A stretch of 32,620 nt of DNA from positions 1 to 32,620 of the forward strand of contig CALARM010000538.1 in assembly GCA_937888925.1 (NCBI GenBank). The letters are read 5' to 3'. Position 1 is the stretch's first letter. Every line of letters begins with the position of its first letter. The notes under the pieces are model-generated. The model was given only the letters and a program-made list of their open reading frames with translations, was not told the origin of the DNA and searched no databases. Shown here in pieces: positions 7,939-16,640 of the stretch. A program made the position numbers and the translations under genes. Source of the stretch: an uncultured Synergistia bacterium. Lineage in GTDB: Bacteria > Eremiobacterota > SpSt-956 > JAKJGF01.

Positions 7939-10430
7939 TGTCAGCCTGTTCTAAATGCGGAGAAGAGAACAAAGAAGAAGCAAAATTCTGTAATGGCTGC
8001 GGTTCAAGCCTCTTGATTGATCCTTCCGATTTTGCACCGGTAGAACCATTAACATCCAATCATATACTTATTGAAAGATACCGCATTGAAGAACTGATCA
8101 AATCCGGTGGTATGGGGGCTGTTTACAAAGGTCATGATCTGCGTCTCCATAAGATAATTGCCATAAAAGAATTGATAAAACTATCTATGTCTCACAGGGA
8201 AAGACAGGAAGACATAAAAAGATTTGAAAGAGAAGCCAGTATTCTCGCAAATTTACATCATAAATATTTGCCAAGGGTTATAGATTATTTCACAGTAGAA
8301 AATAAATATTATCTTGTTATGGATTTTATAGAAGGACAGGATCTTAATACTGTTCTTTGTACAGACGGTGATCCTGCACTGCCTGAAGACAGAGTTTTGC
8401 CATGGATTATTCAAATCTGCGAGGTTATGGATTATCTCCACAATCAGTCACCTCCTATTATATACAGGGATCTGAAACCTTCCAATATTATGGTAATTAA
8501 TGCAGAGGAAACTGTAAAACTTGTAGATTTCGGGATAGCCCGTTCAATAGATCCTGAATATTATACAAGTAATACAATAATAGGAACACTTGGCTATGCA
8601 CCTTTAGAACAATATCAGGGAAAAGCTGAAATAAGAAGCGACATATATGCTCTCGGCGCAACAATGCATCATTTACTTACAGGCCAGAAACCAATACCTT
8701 TTGATTTTAAACCTGTTAAAAACATGAACAATAAAATTTCTGAAAGAATGAATAATATAGTAATGAAAGCACTGAGTACACAACCGGAAGACAGATTTTC
8801 CAGTATAAAAGAATTACAGGACGCTCTCACAGGCAGGATAGATATAGTTATAGGCGATGCAAAACACATGAAGCAATTGGAAATACTTATTATGCAGCTT
8901 AATGTGCAAAATCAGGAATTAAAAAAACTTGCCATTAAATCCCTTGCAGAGATAAATACCGAACAGGTCATTCAACCTCTCATAAATACATTCAAAAACG
9001 ATGAAGACTGGAAGATCAGGAGAGAAGCATTATTAGCTCTGGAAAAATTTAAGGACAAAAAAATTTCGGAAGCTTTATATGAGAGATTAAATCCTGAAAA
9101 ACATACTGAAGTAAAATCACATATTATCAGAGTTCTCGGAGAAATCAGAGTGGCAGAAGCAGTCGATTTAATTATAGAAACTCTCGATGATCCTTCTTCA
9201 GATATAAAATGGCGCTCCATAATTGCCCTGGGTAATATAGGAGATAAAAAAGCCCTTGAGCCACTCTTTAATATAGTAAAAAAAGACGATGGCTTTCGAG
9301 ATGATGCGAAGGCCAGTATAGAAAAGATAGACCCTGAATTTCTGGAAAGCTGGAAACAGGCAGAAGAAGCCAAAAAAAATAAAATTGCAGAAAAAAATAC
9401 AATAAAAGCTATCGTTTTTACATGTATAATATTGATTGCAGGCCTCATGATATTTAAATTTGCTTCAGAAGCCTTTAATAAATATAAAATAGAAAAAAAT
9501 ATTACAAAAGGAGAACAGTATATCTCCTCAAAAAACTACGAAGAAGCTCTGCATATATTTCAGGAAATAGTAAAATCAAATCCGAAGGAAGGCAGGGTCT
9601 ATTATAATCTGGGCGTTATTTACCTGAATAAAAATCAGAAAAATGAAGCTATGGAAGCAATGGGGAAAGCTATAAAACTTGATGAAACAAATCTATATTA
9701 TAAAATAGGAATGGCAAAAACTTTTATAGCTAAAGGAAATACTTATTCAGCCATATCAGGACTGGAAAAAGTAATTTCATTAAATAAAAATATATCTGAT
9801 GCTTATCTGTATCTCGGAGAAGCTTATTATAAAAAAGGGAATAAAGATAAAGCTATGTCCAATTTTAATTATTGTATAGAAAAATTTCCCCGTACAGAAA
9901 GTGCTGCAGTTTCTGCAGACTGGATTGCAAAATTAAATTCAAAGAATAATGAAAGAAACTCTATTATATCAGTTCTACTGGAAGAAGGGAATAATTTTTT
10001 ATATCAAAAAAAATACAAAGAAGCTTTATCTAAATTTGACGAAGTTTTAAGTAAAAACCCGGCTGAAGCGGAAGCCTATTTCGGGAAAGCTATGGCTTAT
10101 TATGATACAGGTGATTATGATAATGCAGAGATACACTTCAAACAGGTTATATCAATAGATTTTAACCATGTAAAAGCAAATACGGTGCTGGCAGGAATAT
10201 ATTTAAAAAAAGAAAATTATGATAAGGTGATTGAATATGCGACTAAAGCAATTAACCGGGACCAGTCACAACCTGAGGCGTATTATATAAGAGGTATAGC
10301 CTTCTACAATAAAGGTAAAGAAGATGAAGCTCTGGCCGATTTCAGGAAGTATCTGGATATTGCTCCGTCTTCTCAGGAAGCGCAATCTGTAAACAAGTGG
10401 ATAAAAGAAATTGAGAAAAGAAAAAAATAA
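7938..10430 (+). CDS. Membrane Ser/Thr protein kinase with zinc ribbon, HEAT and TPR repeats (second of pair)
   Basis: 830 residues, a clear paralog of the preceding gene along its whole length. It adds an N-terminal zinc ribbon (C4, C7, C18, C21). Kinase domain about 48-300: Gly loop SGGMGAV, K77, D178 in YRDLKPSN, N183, DFG at 197-199, and an activation segment with several Thr/Ser (YYTSNTIIGT) suited to autophosphorylation. HEAT repeats about 325-470, including an ALGNIGDKKAL segment shared with the paralog, then a membrane helix near 489-508 and TPRs to the end. It looks the more complete enzyme of the two. The ATG overlaps the upstream stop (TAATG). The shared layout suggests the two form a heteromeric sensor; that is inference. 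Substrates are unknown. Confidence 0.92.
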   Translation: MSACSKCGEENKEEAKFCNGCGSSLLIDPSDFAPVEPLTSNHILIERYRIEELIKSGGMGAVYKGHDLRLHKIIAIKELIKLSMSHRERQEDIKRFEREASILANLHHKYLPRVIDYFTVENKYYLVMDFIEGQDLNTVLCTDGDPALPEDRVLPWIIQICEVMDYLHNQSPPIIYRDLKPSNIMVINAEETVKLVDFGIARSIDPEYYTSNTIIGTLGYAPLEQYQGKAEIRSDIYALGATMHHLLTGQKPIPFDFKPVKNMNNKISERMNNIVMKALSTQPEDRFSSIKELQDALTGRIDIVIGDAKHMKQLEILIMQLNVQNQELKKLAIKSLAEINTEQVIQPLINTFKNDEDWKIRREALLALEKFKDKKISEALYERLNPEKHTEVKSHIIRVLGEIRVAEAVDLIIETLDDPSSDIKWRSIIALGNIGDKKALEPLFNIVKKDDGFRDDAKASIEKIDPEFLESWKQAEEAKKNKIAEKNTIKAIVFTCIILIAGLMIFKFASEAFNKYKIEKNITKGEQYISSKNYEEALHIFQEIVKSNPKEGRVYYNLGVIYLNKNQKNEAMEAMGKAIKLDETNLYYKIGMAKTFIAKGNTYSAISGLEKVISLNKNISDAYLYLGEAYYKKGNKDKAMSNFNYCIEKFPRTESAAVSADWIAKLNSKNNERNSIISVLLEEGNNFLYQKKYKEALSKFDEVLSKNPAEAEAYFGKAMAYYDTGDYDNAEIHFKQVISIDFNHVKANTVLAGIYLKKENYDKVIEYATKAINRDQSQPEAYYIRGIAFYNKGKEDEALADFRKYLDIAPSSQEAQSVNKWIKEIEKRKK

Positions 10431-10442
10431 AGAACATAATGT

Positions 10443-10456
10443 GTGATGCGTGAAGA
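10443..10456 (+). repeat. Two heptamer units after the second kinase gene
   Basis: GTGATGC and GTGAAGA begin 12 bases after the kinase stop, in the 50-base gap before the permease gene. The permease has its own AAAGGAA ribosome site after the repeat. Confidence 0.55.
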
Positions 10457-10480
10457 ACAGATACACAGAAAGGAATATAT

Positions 10481-11596
10481 ATGACAATATTAATTTACAT
10501 AATACTGGCTATCACAGGATTAATACTGGCAATAGGATCTGCATATTTTTTAATTAAAGGCTATGGAATTAAAAATTTTATAGTCTATTCCCTGAGTTGT
10601 CTCCTCGTTTATCTATGCGGTTTTATCATAATATGGGTTGGTTCTCTTCTGAAGAATAATCTCGGTATATTTGCTTCTCTTATTTCCTTAACAGGTTATC
10701 TTATTGTTTACATATTAACATGTATTGTACTCTTTGGAATAGTTTCCACGATTCCATCTATGGAGTTTCACAAAAATATTAAATCTATCAATTATTATTC
10801 TCTTTCTCTGATAACTTTTATGGTCATTATCATAATATGGTGTATTGTTTCCTATGGAGGCAGTCATGAAGGCATGAACGGCCAGATGGAAAGGGGCCTG
10901 ATTAATCGTAATTTTCTGCCTGCTCCGTCAGAGGTAATATCAGAAGGATTTGAAATGCTGACAAAAAGATATATAGAAAGACCGGAAAAAGATTTTTATA
11001 TAAATTTATGGACCAGTATTGTGAGAATCATGTGGGGTTTCGGTGTTGCAGTGGCACTGGCGGTGCCGCTCGGTATATTAATGGGAAGCTTCAAACAGAT
11101 AGAGGCTCTCTTCGAACCACTCTTTGCATTTATAAGATATATGCCTCCCACTGCTTTTATTCCTCTTGCTATAATATGGGCACCGACAATAGAAAGTGTT
11201 CCGAGTATTTTAATCTTTATAGGAGTATTCTTTTATCTTCTGGTTCTTATAATGGATCATGTGGCAAATGTTCAGAAAGAACTCCTTGAAACCTCTTATA
11301 CACTGGGTGCAAATAAACTTGAAGTTCTTACACTGGTTATTTATCCTGCAATTATGCCGGGGGTAGTGGACAGTTCCAAAGCTATGATAGGGGCAGCATG
11401 GACATATTTAATAGCTGCCGAACTGGTAGGGGCAGGCAAAGGGATCGGATATACTATTTCAATAGCTCAGAGATATTCTCAGACAGGCAGAGTCTTTGTA
11501 AGCATAATAATTATAGGTATTATAGGCATAATAACGAACAGTCTTTTTGAGCTTTTATACAGATGGCTGTTTCCATGGAAAAGGACGGAAAGGTAG
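10481..11596 (+). CDS. ABC transporter permease, SsuC/TauC/NrtB type, with extra N-terminal membrane helices
   Basis: Inner-membrane channel subunit of an ABC importer. The C-terminal 230 residues are a standard binding-protein-dependent permease domain: FLPAPSEVI at the start, the helix pair around IRYMPPTAFIPLAIIW, and the EAA loop ELLETSYTLGANKLEVL ending in YPAIMPG, which docks the ATPase. This subfamily takes up sulfonates, taurine, nitrate, cyanate or pyrimidine precursors, so the substrate is unknown. The first roughly 100 residues add about three further membrane helices before the usual first helix (about 107-128). An ATPase gene follows after a repeat-filled 155-base gap. No substrate-binding protein gene is in the window. 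Confidence 0.88.
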   Translation: MTILIYIILAITGLILAIGSAYFLIKGYGIKNFIVYSLSCLLVYLCGFIIIWVGSLLKNNLGIFASLISLTGYLIVYILTCIVLFGIVSTIPSMEFHKNIKSINYYSLSLITFMVIIIIWCIVSYGGSHEGMNGQMERGLINRNFLPAPSEVISEGFEMLTKRYIERPEKDFYINLWTSIVRIMWGFGVAVALAVPLGILMGSFKQIEALFEPLFAFIRYMPPTAFIPLAIIWAPTIESVPSILIFIGVFFYLLVLIMDHVANVQKELLETSYTLGANKLEVLTLVIYPAIMPGVVDSSKAMIGAAWTYLIAAELVGAGKGIGYTISIAQRYSQTGRVFVSIIIIGIIGIITNSLFELLYRWLFPWKRTER

Positions 11597-11600
11597 AGAT

Positions 11601-11732
11601 CAGTAAACAGTGACCAGTGAGCAGTTATCAGTGACCAGCGAACCCTGAGTTCGCCCGGTGAGCAGTGAGTCGTGAAAAATAAAGGGTGATACCACCTGTA
11701 ACGCGTAACGCGTTACGATTACCACGCATCAC
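11601..11732 (+). repeat. Three heptamer arrays between permease and ATPase genes
   Basis: Starting 4 bases after the permease stop there are five CAGTGAC-type units (11601-11635), then a small CGAAC/GTTCG hairpin, three units GTGAGCA, GTGAGTC and GTGAAAA (11658-11678), and five units GTAACGC, GTAACGC, GTTACGA, TTACCAC and GCATCAC (11698-11732). The last block turns to the opposite orientation while holding its phase. It separates two genes that would normally be adjacent in an operon. Confidence 0.8.
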
Positions 11733-11751
11733 TCTATAAAAAGGAGACATC

Positions 11752-12696
11752 ATGAATAATACAACTGAAAATTCACATAAAATCTGTCAGAAATGCAGTG
11801 AGAAAATAGATAAATATCCCTGTACATTCTGCGGTTATAAAGAAGAAAAACAGATTAAACTGCAGGTAAATAGCCTGAGTCAGACTTTTACCACCTATTC
11901 GGGTGCAGAGGTCAAAGCAATGGAGAATCTTGATTTGACTATGTATAAAGGAGAATTTCTCACGCTGGTAGGGCCTTCAGGATGCGGGAAAAGTACTTTT
12001 TTACGAATAGTAGCAGGTCTTGACACACCTGCAGCAGGCACAATAATACTGGACGGGAAGCCTGTAACAGGGCCCGGTCAGGACAGAGGAATGGTATTTC
12101 AAAAATACACATCCTTTCCCTGGCTTACAGTCGGAGAAAATGTAGCATTACCCCTTCATATTGCAGACAGATTAATGCCTTTTCTCATATCCAGGCACAA
12201 ACTGGTTTATTCCTTATTTTATTCCCTCTGGCCTTCATTCAGAAAAAGAGAAGATGAAATAAAAGCAAAAGTAATGGAACATCTTACAGATGTAGGCCTT
12301 GAAAAATTCATAAATGTCTTCCCCGGATCTCTATCGGGAGGTATGCAGCAGAGGGTTGCCATAGCAAGAACCATTGCAAGCGGGCCAAGTATACTCCTTA
12401 TGGATGAGCCATTCGGTGCCCTTGATGCACAGACAAGGGTTCAGATGCAGGAACTGCTCATTGAAGTATGCCATAAAGGTAAATGCACGGTAATGTTTGT
12501 AACACATGACATAGAAGAATCCATATATCTTGCCGATAGAGTCGTAGTATTTTCCGCCAGACCGACCCATGTTAAAGAAATAATAGAAATCCCCTTCGGA
12601 AGACCAAGAAGTCAGGACATAAAAACAAGCCCGGAATTTGAAGAGATAGAAGTGAAAATAATGAGATCCATAAAGGATGAATATAAAAAGATGTAA
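11752..12696 (+). CDS. ABC transporter ATPase, SsuB/TauB/NrtD type, with N-terminal zinc ribbon
   Basis: Cytoplasmic ATPase that powers the preceding permease. All motifs are present: Walker A GPSGCGKST (74-82), Q-loop Q117, signature LSGGMQQ (194-200), Walker B LLMDEP (215-220), and switch H252. Two additions are unusual. Residues 12-27 form a small C-x2-C-x8-C-x2-C zinc ribbon before the ATPase domain. Between the Q-loop and signature, about 138-165, lies an extra stretch rich in hydrophobic and aromatic residues (SRHKLVYSLFYSLWPSF) that standard family members lack; it falls in the helical subdomain facing the membrane partner. AAGGAG lies 5 bases before the ATG. Substrate unknown. Confidence 0.92.
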   Translation: MNNTTENSHKICQKCSEKIDKYPCTFCGYKEEKQIKLQVNSLSQTFTTYSGAEVKAMENLDLTMYKGEFLTLVGPSGCGKSTFLRIVAGLDTPAAGTIILDGKPVTGPGQDRGMVFQKYTSFPWLTVGENVALPLHIADRLMPFLISRHKLVYSLFYSLWPSFRKREDEIKAKVMEHLTDVGLEKFINVFPGSLSGGMQQRVAIARTIASGPSILLMDEPFGALDAQTRVQMQELLIEVCHKGKCTVMFVTHDIEESIYLADRVVVFSARPTHVKEIIEIPFGRPRSQDIKTSPEFEEIEVKIMRSIKDEYKKM

Positions 12697-12699
12697 AAT

Positions 12700-12734
12700 C
12701 GTAACGGGTAACGGGTGACGGGTGACGCGTGAAT
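12700..12734 (+). repeat. Five-unit heptamer array after the ATPase gene
   Basis: CGTAACG, GGTAACG, GGTGACG, GGTGACG and CGTGAAT, starting 3 bases after the ATPase stop. Neighbouring units differ by single bases, so stepwise spread of changes along the array can be read directly. Confidence 0.85.
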
Positions 12735-12827
12735 ACTGGATGACCGATCATAATAAATCTCATTTCAATAAAAAACCTTGATTTTTCTTCCATTAACATA
12801 TAAAATACGTTATAGTTAGTTTCACAA

Positions 12828-12893
12828 CGGGCATGACCGGTTCGGCCACAACGAAGTATGGGGGAATCCGTTCCTCCCGTTACGCGTTACGAA
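12828..12893 (+). repeat. Second repeat cluster upstream of gltX
   Basis: A short GC-rich block with TTCCTCCCGTTACGCGTTACG at its right end, i.e. two inverted GTAACGC-type units, preceded by a GGGGGAA/TTCCTCCC complementary pair. A similar TTCCTCCCGT...CGCGTTACG string recurs near 27838-27865. The remaining gap between the ATPase gene and gltX is AT-rich with nothing else visible. Confidence 0.55.
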
Positions 12894-12927
12894 ATAAACT
12901 ATAAATACTTTTATCCGGAGGATTATT

Positions 12928-14376
12928 ATGAATGACATAAAAGAAGTTCGTGTTCGCTTTGCTCCAAGCCCTACAGGAGAACCACATATAGGTAATATAC
13001 GGACAGTTGTATTTAACTGGCTTTTTGCCAAAAAACATAAGGGAAAATTTATACTCAGAATTGAAGATACTGACAGAAACCGTTATCAGCCGGAAACAGT
13101 AGATGTTATAAAGAACAGTCTCAGATGGCTGAACCTTACGTGGGATGAAGGGCCAGATGTGGGAGGCCCCGTCGGGCCATATACTCAATCGGAAAGACTC
13201 CACCTTTATAAAGAGGCTGCGGAAAAGCTGGTAGAAACAGGTCATGCCTACAGATGTAACTGTTCATCGGAAAGACTTGAACAGGTGAGAAAAGAAACAA
13301 ACGGCTATGACAGACATTGCCGTAATCTCCCTGAAGGTGCAGTATCAAAAGAAGAACCTCATGTAATAAGACTTAAGGTACCTACTGACGGTCAGACAGT
13401 AGTAAAAGACCTTCTGAAAGGTGATATAGTATTTGAAAACAGTAGCCAGCAGGATCTCATATTACTTAAAAGTGACGGATTTCCCACTTACCATCTCGCA
13501 GTTGTCGTAGATGATGCGGCTATGGGAATTACCCATATCATAAGAGGTGATGACTGGATTCCCACTGCTCCCATTCATGTTCTTCTCTATAACTCTTTTA
13601 ATTATAATATACCTGTTTTCTGTCATGTACCTCTTGTTATAGCGGAAGACGGTAAAAAACTCAGCAAAAGACATGGCGCAACGTCAATAAGTGAATTTAA
13701 AGCAGGCGGTTATATACCTGAAGCACTGTTAAATTTCCTTGCTCTTCTTGGCTGGGCTCCAAGTGAAGGAGATACGCAGGAAATATTCACCGTAGAAGAG
13801 CTTATAGAGAAATTCGCCCTGGAAAGAGTAAATGTGGCACGGGCATGTTTTTCCTATACAAAACTGAACTGGATGAATGGTGTTTATATAAGAGATATGG
13901 ATAAGGAAAAACTCTTAAATCTCCTTATACCTCTCTGGAAGGAAGCAGGCTATATTACATCTGAAAAGGAACATCGGGAAAAACTCATGAAACTGACTGA
14001 ACTCCTTCAGCCGAGACTCAAGGTTCTTACAGAAGCAGTTCCTATGGCTAAATTTGCTTTCATAGATTTCGATATAAGCGATAAAAACAAAATCATAGGA
14101 AAACAGATGACAGCAGAAGAAAGTATTAAAGCTTTCCAGAGAGTCTATGATACCTTTTCAACTATGGATAATTTCAGCGAAGATAACATAAAAGAAAAAT
14201 TGGAAGCCTTACTTACCGAGTTATCACTCGGGCCGAAACAGCTCTATAATATATTAAGGTGGGCATTGACAGGAGAAAAGAATTCTCCCCCTCTCTTCGG
14301 CACAATTGAAGCGACAGGTAAAGAGAAGAGTCTTGAGAGGATTAATAAAGCCATAGAAATGTTGAAAAATCAGTAA
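12928..14376 (+). CDS. gltX: Glutamyl-tRNA synthetase
   Basis: Class I synthetase charging tRNA-Glu (or tRNA-Glu and tRNA-Gln if non-discriminating). The N-terminus carries FAPSPTGEPHIGN with the HIGH-type motif at 20-23, then RIEDTDR; the KMSKS-type loop is KKLSKR at about 243-248. The Cys pair C110 and C112 with C131 sits where many bacterial enzymes hold a structural zinc. 482 residues is the usual full length, with the C-terminal helical anticodon-binding region present. A GGAGG site precedes the ATG. Whether it is the sole enzyme, and so whether it also misacylates tRNA-Gln, cannot be judged from this window. The stop is 9 bases from a heptamer array. Confidence 0.96.
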   Translation: MNDIKEVRVRFAPSPTGEPHIGNIRTVVFNWLFAKKHKGKFILRIEDTDRNRYQPETVDVIKNSLRWLNLTWDEGPDVGGPVGPYTQSERLHLYKEAAEKLVETGHAYRCNCSSERLEQVRKETNGYDRHCRNLPEGAVSKEEPHVIRLKVPTDGQTVVKDLLKGDIVFENSSQQDLILLKSDGFPTYHLAVVVDDAAMGITHIIRGDDWIPTAPIHVLLYNSFNYNIPVFCHVPLVIAEDGKKLSKRHGATSISEFKAGGYIPEALLNFLALLGWAPSEGDTQEIFTVEELIEKFALERVNVARACFSYTKLNWMNGVYIRDMDKEKLLNLLIPLWKEAGYITSEKEHREKLMKLTELLQPRLKVLTEAVPMAKFAFIDFDISDKNKIIGKQMTAEESIKAFQRVYDTFSTMDNFSEDNIKEKLEALLTELSLGPKQLYNILRWALTGEKNSPPLFGTIEATGKEKSLERINKAIEMLKNQ

Positions 14377-14385
14377 ATATTTATT

Positions 14386-14420
14386 CGTAACGCGTGACGC
14401 GTGACGCGTGACGCGTTACA
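14386..14420 (+). repeat. Five-unit heptamer array between converging genes
   Basis: CGTAACG, three CGTGACG and CGTTACA. It fills the gap between gltX (plus) and the zinc-ribbon gene (minus). The last unit supplies the minus-strand stop codon TAA (14418-14416), and the plus-strand units supply TGA and TAA in successive frames. The two genes therefore converge on a single array. Confidence 0.88.
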
Positions 14421-15222
14421 GGTTCTTTCCGCATTCGGTACAGTATTTAAGATTTGCTCCACATATGGTACCACAGGCAGGACATTTAATTACCGGAGCG
14501 GATACAGTAACGGGTTCAATGTATACTGTTTGTCTCATATCTCTCAGAGGCTTCTCACATGAAGGGCAGTAAGACAGAGATTCATTACATACAGCGCCGC
14601 ATTTGCTGCATTTCACTTTATCCGTCGTCCTGGAAACTTCAGTATTAAATGGTTTATTAAAAAATGAATTACAATGAGGACAGACATTATAACTCTGATG
14701 GCATATAGTGTTACAGGAAGGACACATTTTTTCAAGAGCCATATCATCTCTAAGACTGATAGTATCTTTTACTTTATTTAATATGGTTTCACAGTTGACG
14801 CAGAAAGCCACATGAGGCGGACAGACAGTTCCACATCGAGGGCAGTTTTTCCCGCCGGTTGTACTGCTGGTTCTGACATTATAAAAACGTCCCGGGTCTT
14901 TCTTGAATTCAAGAAATATTTTAACTTCATCCCAGTTATAGGTCTTAAGGAATGCAATAGCTTCATCTCTGTTACATCCTGTAGTATCCATAGTTATCTG
15001 TATTTTATGGTTCTTTTCAAGTCCTTCAGTCAGTTGCCTGTCTTCTTCAATAAAGTTCAAAAAATTACCTTTTCCTTTCTGCCATGCTCCAAAGAGGAAA
15101 CACACTCCCATAACCATTAATACTCCGGGAATGGGAACAGGTATACCGGAAGAACAGGCAGTTATAATAGTAAGGACTGTACAGGACAGGCCAATGATTA
15201 AATATATTTTATAACGTTCCAA
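14416..15222 (-). CDS. Membrane protein with UBA-like segment and four zinc ribbons
   Basis: Two hydrophobic helices near the N-terminus (about 5-25 and 30-48). A segment with TGCNRDEAIAFLKTYNWDE resembles the UBA-type three-helix fold at the N-terminus of EF-Ts. Four zinc-ribbon modules follow. In the longer GTG numbering their Cys are 130/133/144/147, 170/173/184/187, 208/211/222/225 and 250/253/264/267. Every module has a fifth Cys at the same place (C-x2-C-x3-C-x6-C-x2-C). TTG 15222 is preferred to GTG 15231 because AGGAG (15235-15231) overlaps the GTG and is 8 bases from the TTG. The stop codon is inside a heptamer array. No family name is clear; it may be a membrane-tethered adaptor binding protein or nucleic acid through the ribbons. 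Confidence 0.75.
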   Translation of the reverse strand: MERYKIYLIIGLSCTVLTIITACSSGIPVPIPGVLMVMGVCFLFGAWQKGKGNFLNFIEEDRQLTEGLEKNHKIQITMDTTGCNRDEAIAFLKTYNWDEVKIFLEFKKDPGRFYNVRTSSTTGGKNCPRCGTVCPPHVAFCVNCETILNKVKDTISLRDDMALEKMCPSCNTICHQSYNVCPHCNSFFNKPFNTEVSRTTDKVKCSKCGAVCNESLSYCPSCEKPLRDMRQTVYIEPVTVSAPVIKCPACGTICGANLKYCTECGKNL

Positions 15223-15247
15223 GAGAATCACTCCTGGTATTTTATGT

Positions 15248-15281
15248 GTGAGTGATGAGCAGGAAACTGCTCATCACTCAC
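15248..15281. repeat. Perfect 15-bp hairpin made of inverted heptamers
   Basis: Arms at 15248-15262 and 15267-15281 are exact complements around a GAAA loop. The left arm is GTGAGTG followed by ATGAGCAG, so it is built from the same GTGA-type units as the arrays. It starts 5 bases after the inositol-phosphate synthase stop on the minus strand and ends upstream of the zinc-ribbon gene. As RNA it would be a stable stem with a GNRA-type loop, but there is no U-run, so intrinsic termination is doubtful. Confidence 0.8.
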
Positions 15282-15286
15282 TTAAA

Positions 15287-16612
15287 TTATTCCTTCAAAT
15301 CATAATAATCATAATAATCAAGTCCCATGTGGGTAATCGGGTCTTCGCCACCGAGGAAACGGAGTGTATTTTTTAATTTAAGTAATTGAATAAATACATC
15401 ATGTTCCGGGTATAAGGAAGGTAAATGCATAGGACTTTTAAAATAGAAAGAAAGCCATTCCTGAATGCCGTAAAATCCGACTCTCTGAGCAAGATCCATA
15501 AATATGGCAAGGTCAAGAACAATAGGGGCGGCAAGAATGGAATCTCTGCATAAAAAGTTTATCTTTATCTGCATGGGATAACCGAGCCATCCGAAAATAT
15601 CAATATTATCCCATCCTTCTTTATTATCTCCTCTGGGGGGATAATAATTAATTTTTACTATATGACAGAGATCCTTATATAATTCAGGATAGGTGTCAGG
15701 CTGAAGTATATAGTCAAGAACTCCAAGTTTACTTACTTCTTTTGTCTTGAAAGACTCTGCATCATCAAGGACTTCTCCGTCTCTGTTACCGAGTATATTC
15801 GTAGAGTACCATCCTTTAACTCCGAGCATTCTGGATTTCAGGCCGGGAGCCAGAATAGTTTTCATAAGGGTCTGACCTGTTTTAAAATCTTTACCCATAA
15901 TTGGCAGTCTTTTTTCTCTGGCCAGTTCCCACATGGCAGGTATATCTACTGTAAGGTTAGGCGCACCGTTGGCAAAAGGTACTCCTTCGTGAAGACATGC
16001 ATAGGCATAAATCATACTCGGCGCTATGGCAGGATGGTTCTTTTTCAACCCTTCTTCAAATGCTTCAAGAGTCTTATGAACATCATCTTCTTCAAGGTAG
16101 ACTTCAGTGCTGCCGCACCAGATAGCAACCAGTCTGTCAAGGCTGTTTTCTTCTTTGAATTTCTTTATATCTTCCCTTAACATCTGAGCATAATCCCATT
16201 TTGTAGAAGCAGATTTTATATAAGTACCATTTAATCTTTTTACATAATCAGGAGAAAAAACTCCCTTCCATGGTTTTATAGCACTCAATTCATCTTTAAT
16301 TTGATCCAGCAGAGATTTTTCAAGGACTGCCGCCTTGAGGGCTATTTCATAGGCATTATCCGGGAATATATCCCATCCTCCGAAAACAAACTGTTTCGGA
16401 TCTGCAAGAGGGATAAAATCTTTTATAAGAGGTGCTTTTTTTTCAGTCCTTTTACCGAGTCTTATAGTTCCCATCTGCGTAAGAGAACCAAAGGGTTTTC
16501 CTATATTCTTATTAATAGCTATAACACCTGAAATAAAGGTAGTAGCTACTGCACCCATACCGGGAAGCAACACTCCAAGTCTTCCCTCTTTAGATTTAAT
16601 TTCTTTACTCAT
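15287..16612 (-). CDS. ino1: Myo-inositol-1-phosphate synthase (inositol-3-phosphate synthase)
   Basis: NAD-dependent conversion of glucose 6-phosphate to myo-inositol 3-phosphate, the first step of inositol lipid, inositol-phosphate solute or inositol-thiol synthesis. The Rossmann glycine motif is LLPGMGAVATTFISGV near residues 15-30. The family core NILGNRDGEVLDDAESFKTKE and the conserved DSILAAPIVLDL segment near the C-terminus are intact. 441 residues fits the shorter prokaryotic type. AAAGGAGAG precedes the ATG at good spacing. No phosphatase or inositol-lipid synthase is adjacent, so the end product is unknown. It is divergent from the membrane-protein gene at 16970. Confidence 0.92.
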   Translation of the reverse strand: MSKEIKSKEGRLGVLLPGMGAVATTFISGVIAINKNIGKPFGSLTQMGTIRLGKRTEKKAPLIKDFIPLADPKQFVFGGWDIFPDNAYEIALKAAVLEKSLLDQIKDELSAIKPWKGVFSPDYVKRLNGTYIKSASTKWDYAQMLREDIKKFKEENSLDRLVAIWCGSTEVYLEEDDVHKTLEAFEEGLKKNHPAIAPSMIYAYACLHEGVPFANGAPNLTVDIPAMWELAREKRLPIMGKDFKTGQTLMKTILAPGLKSRMLGVKGWYSTNILGNRDGEVLDDAESFKTKEVSKLGVLDYILQPDTYPELYKDLCHIVKINYYPPRGDNKEGWDNIDIFGWLGYPMQIKINFLCRDSILAAPIVLDLAIFMDLAQRVGFYGIQEWLSFYFKSPMHLPSLYPEHDVFIQLLKLKNTLRFLGGEDPITHMGLDYYDYYDLKE

Positions 16613-16640
16613 GTCAAAACTCTCCTTTATTTGTTAAATC

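Noticed and set aside
5533..10430. PASTA-type PknB cell-wall kinases
   Set aside because: The part beyond the membrane helix is TPR, and no PASTA repeats are present.
12572..13031. Minus-strand ORFs spanning the ATPase/gltX gap
   Set aside because: They run through heptamer repeats and antisense coding sequence and resemble nothing.
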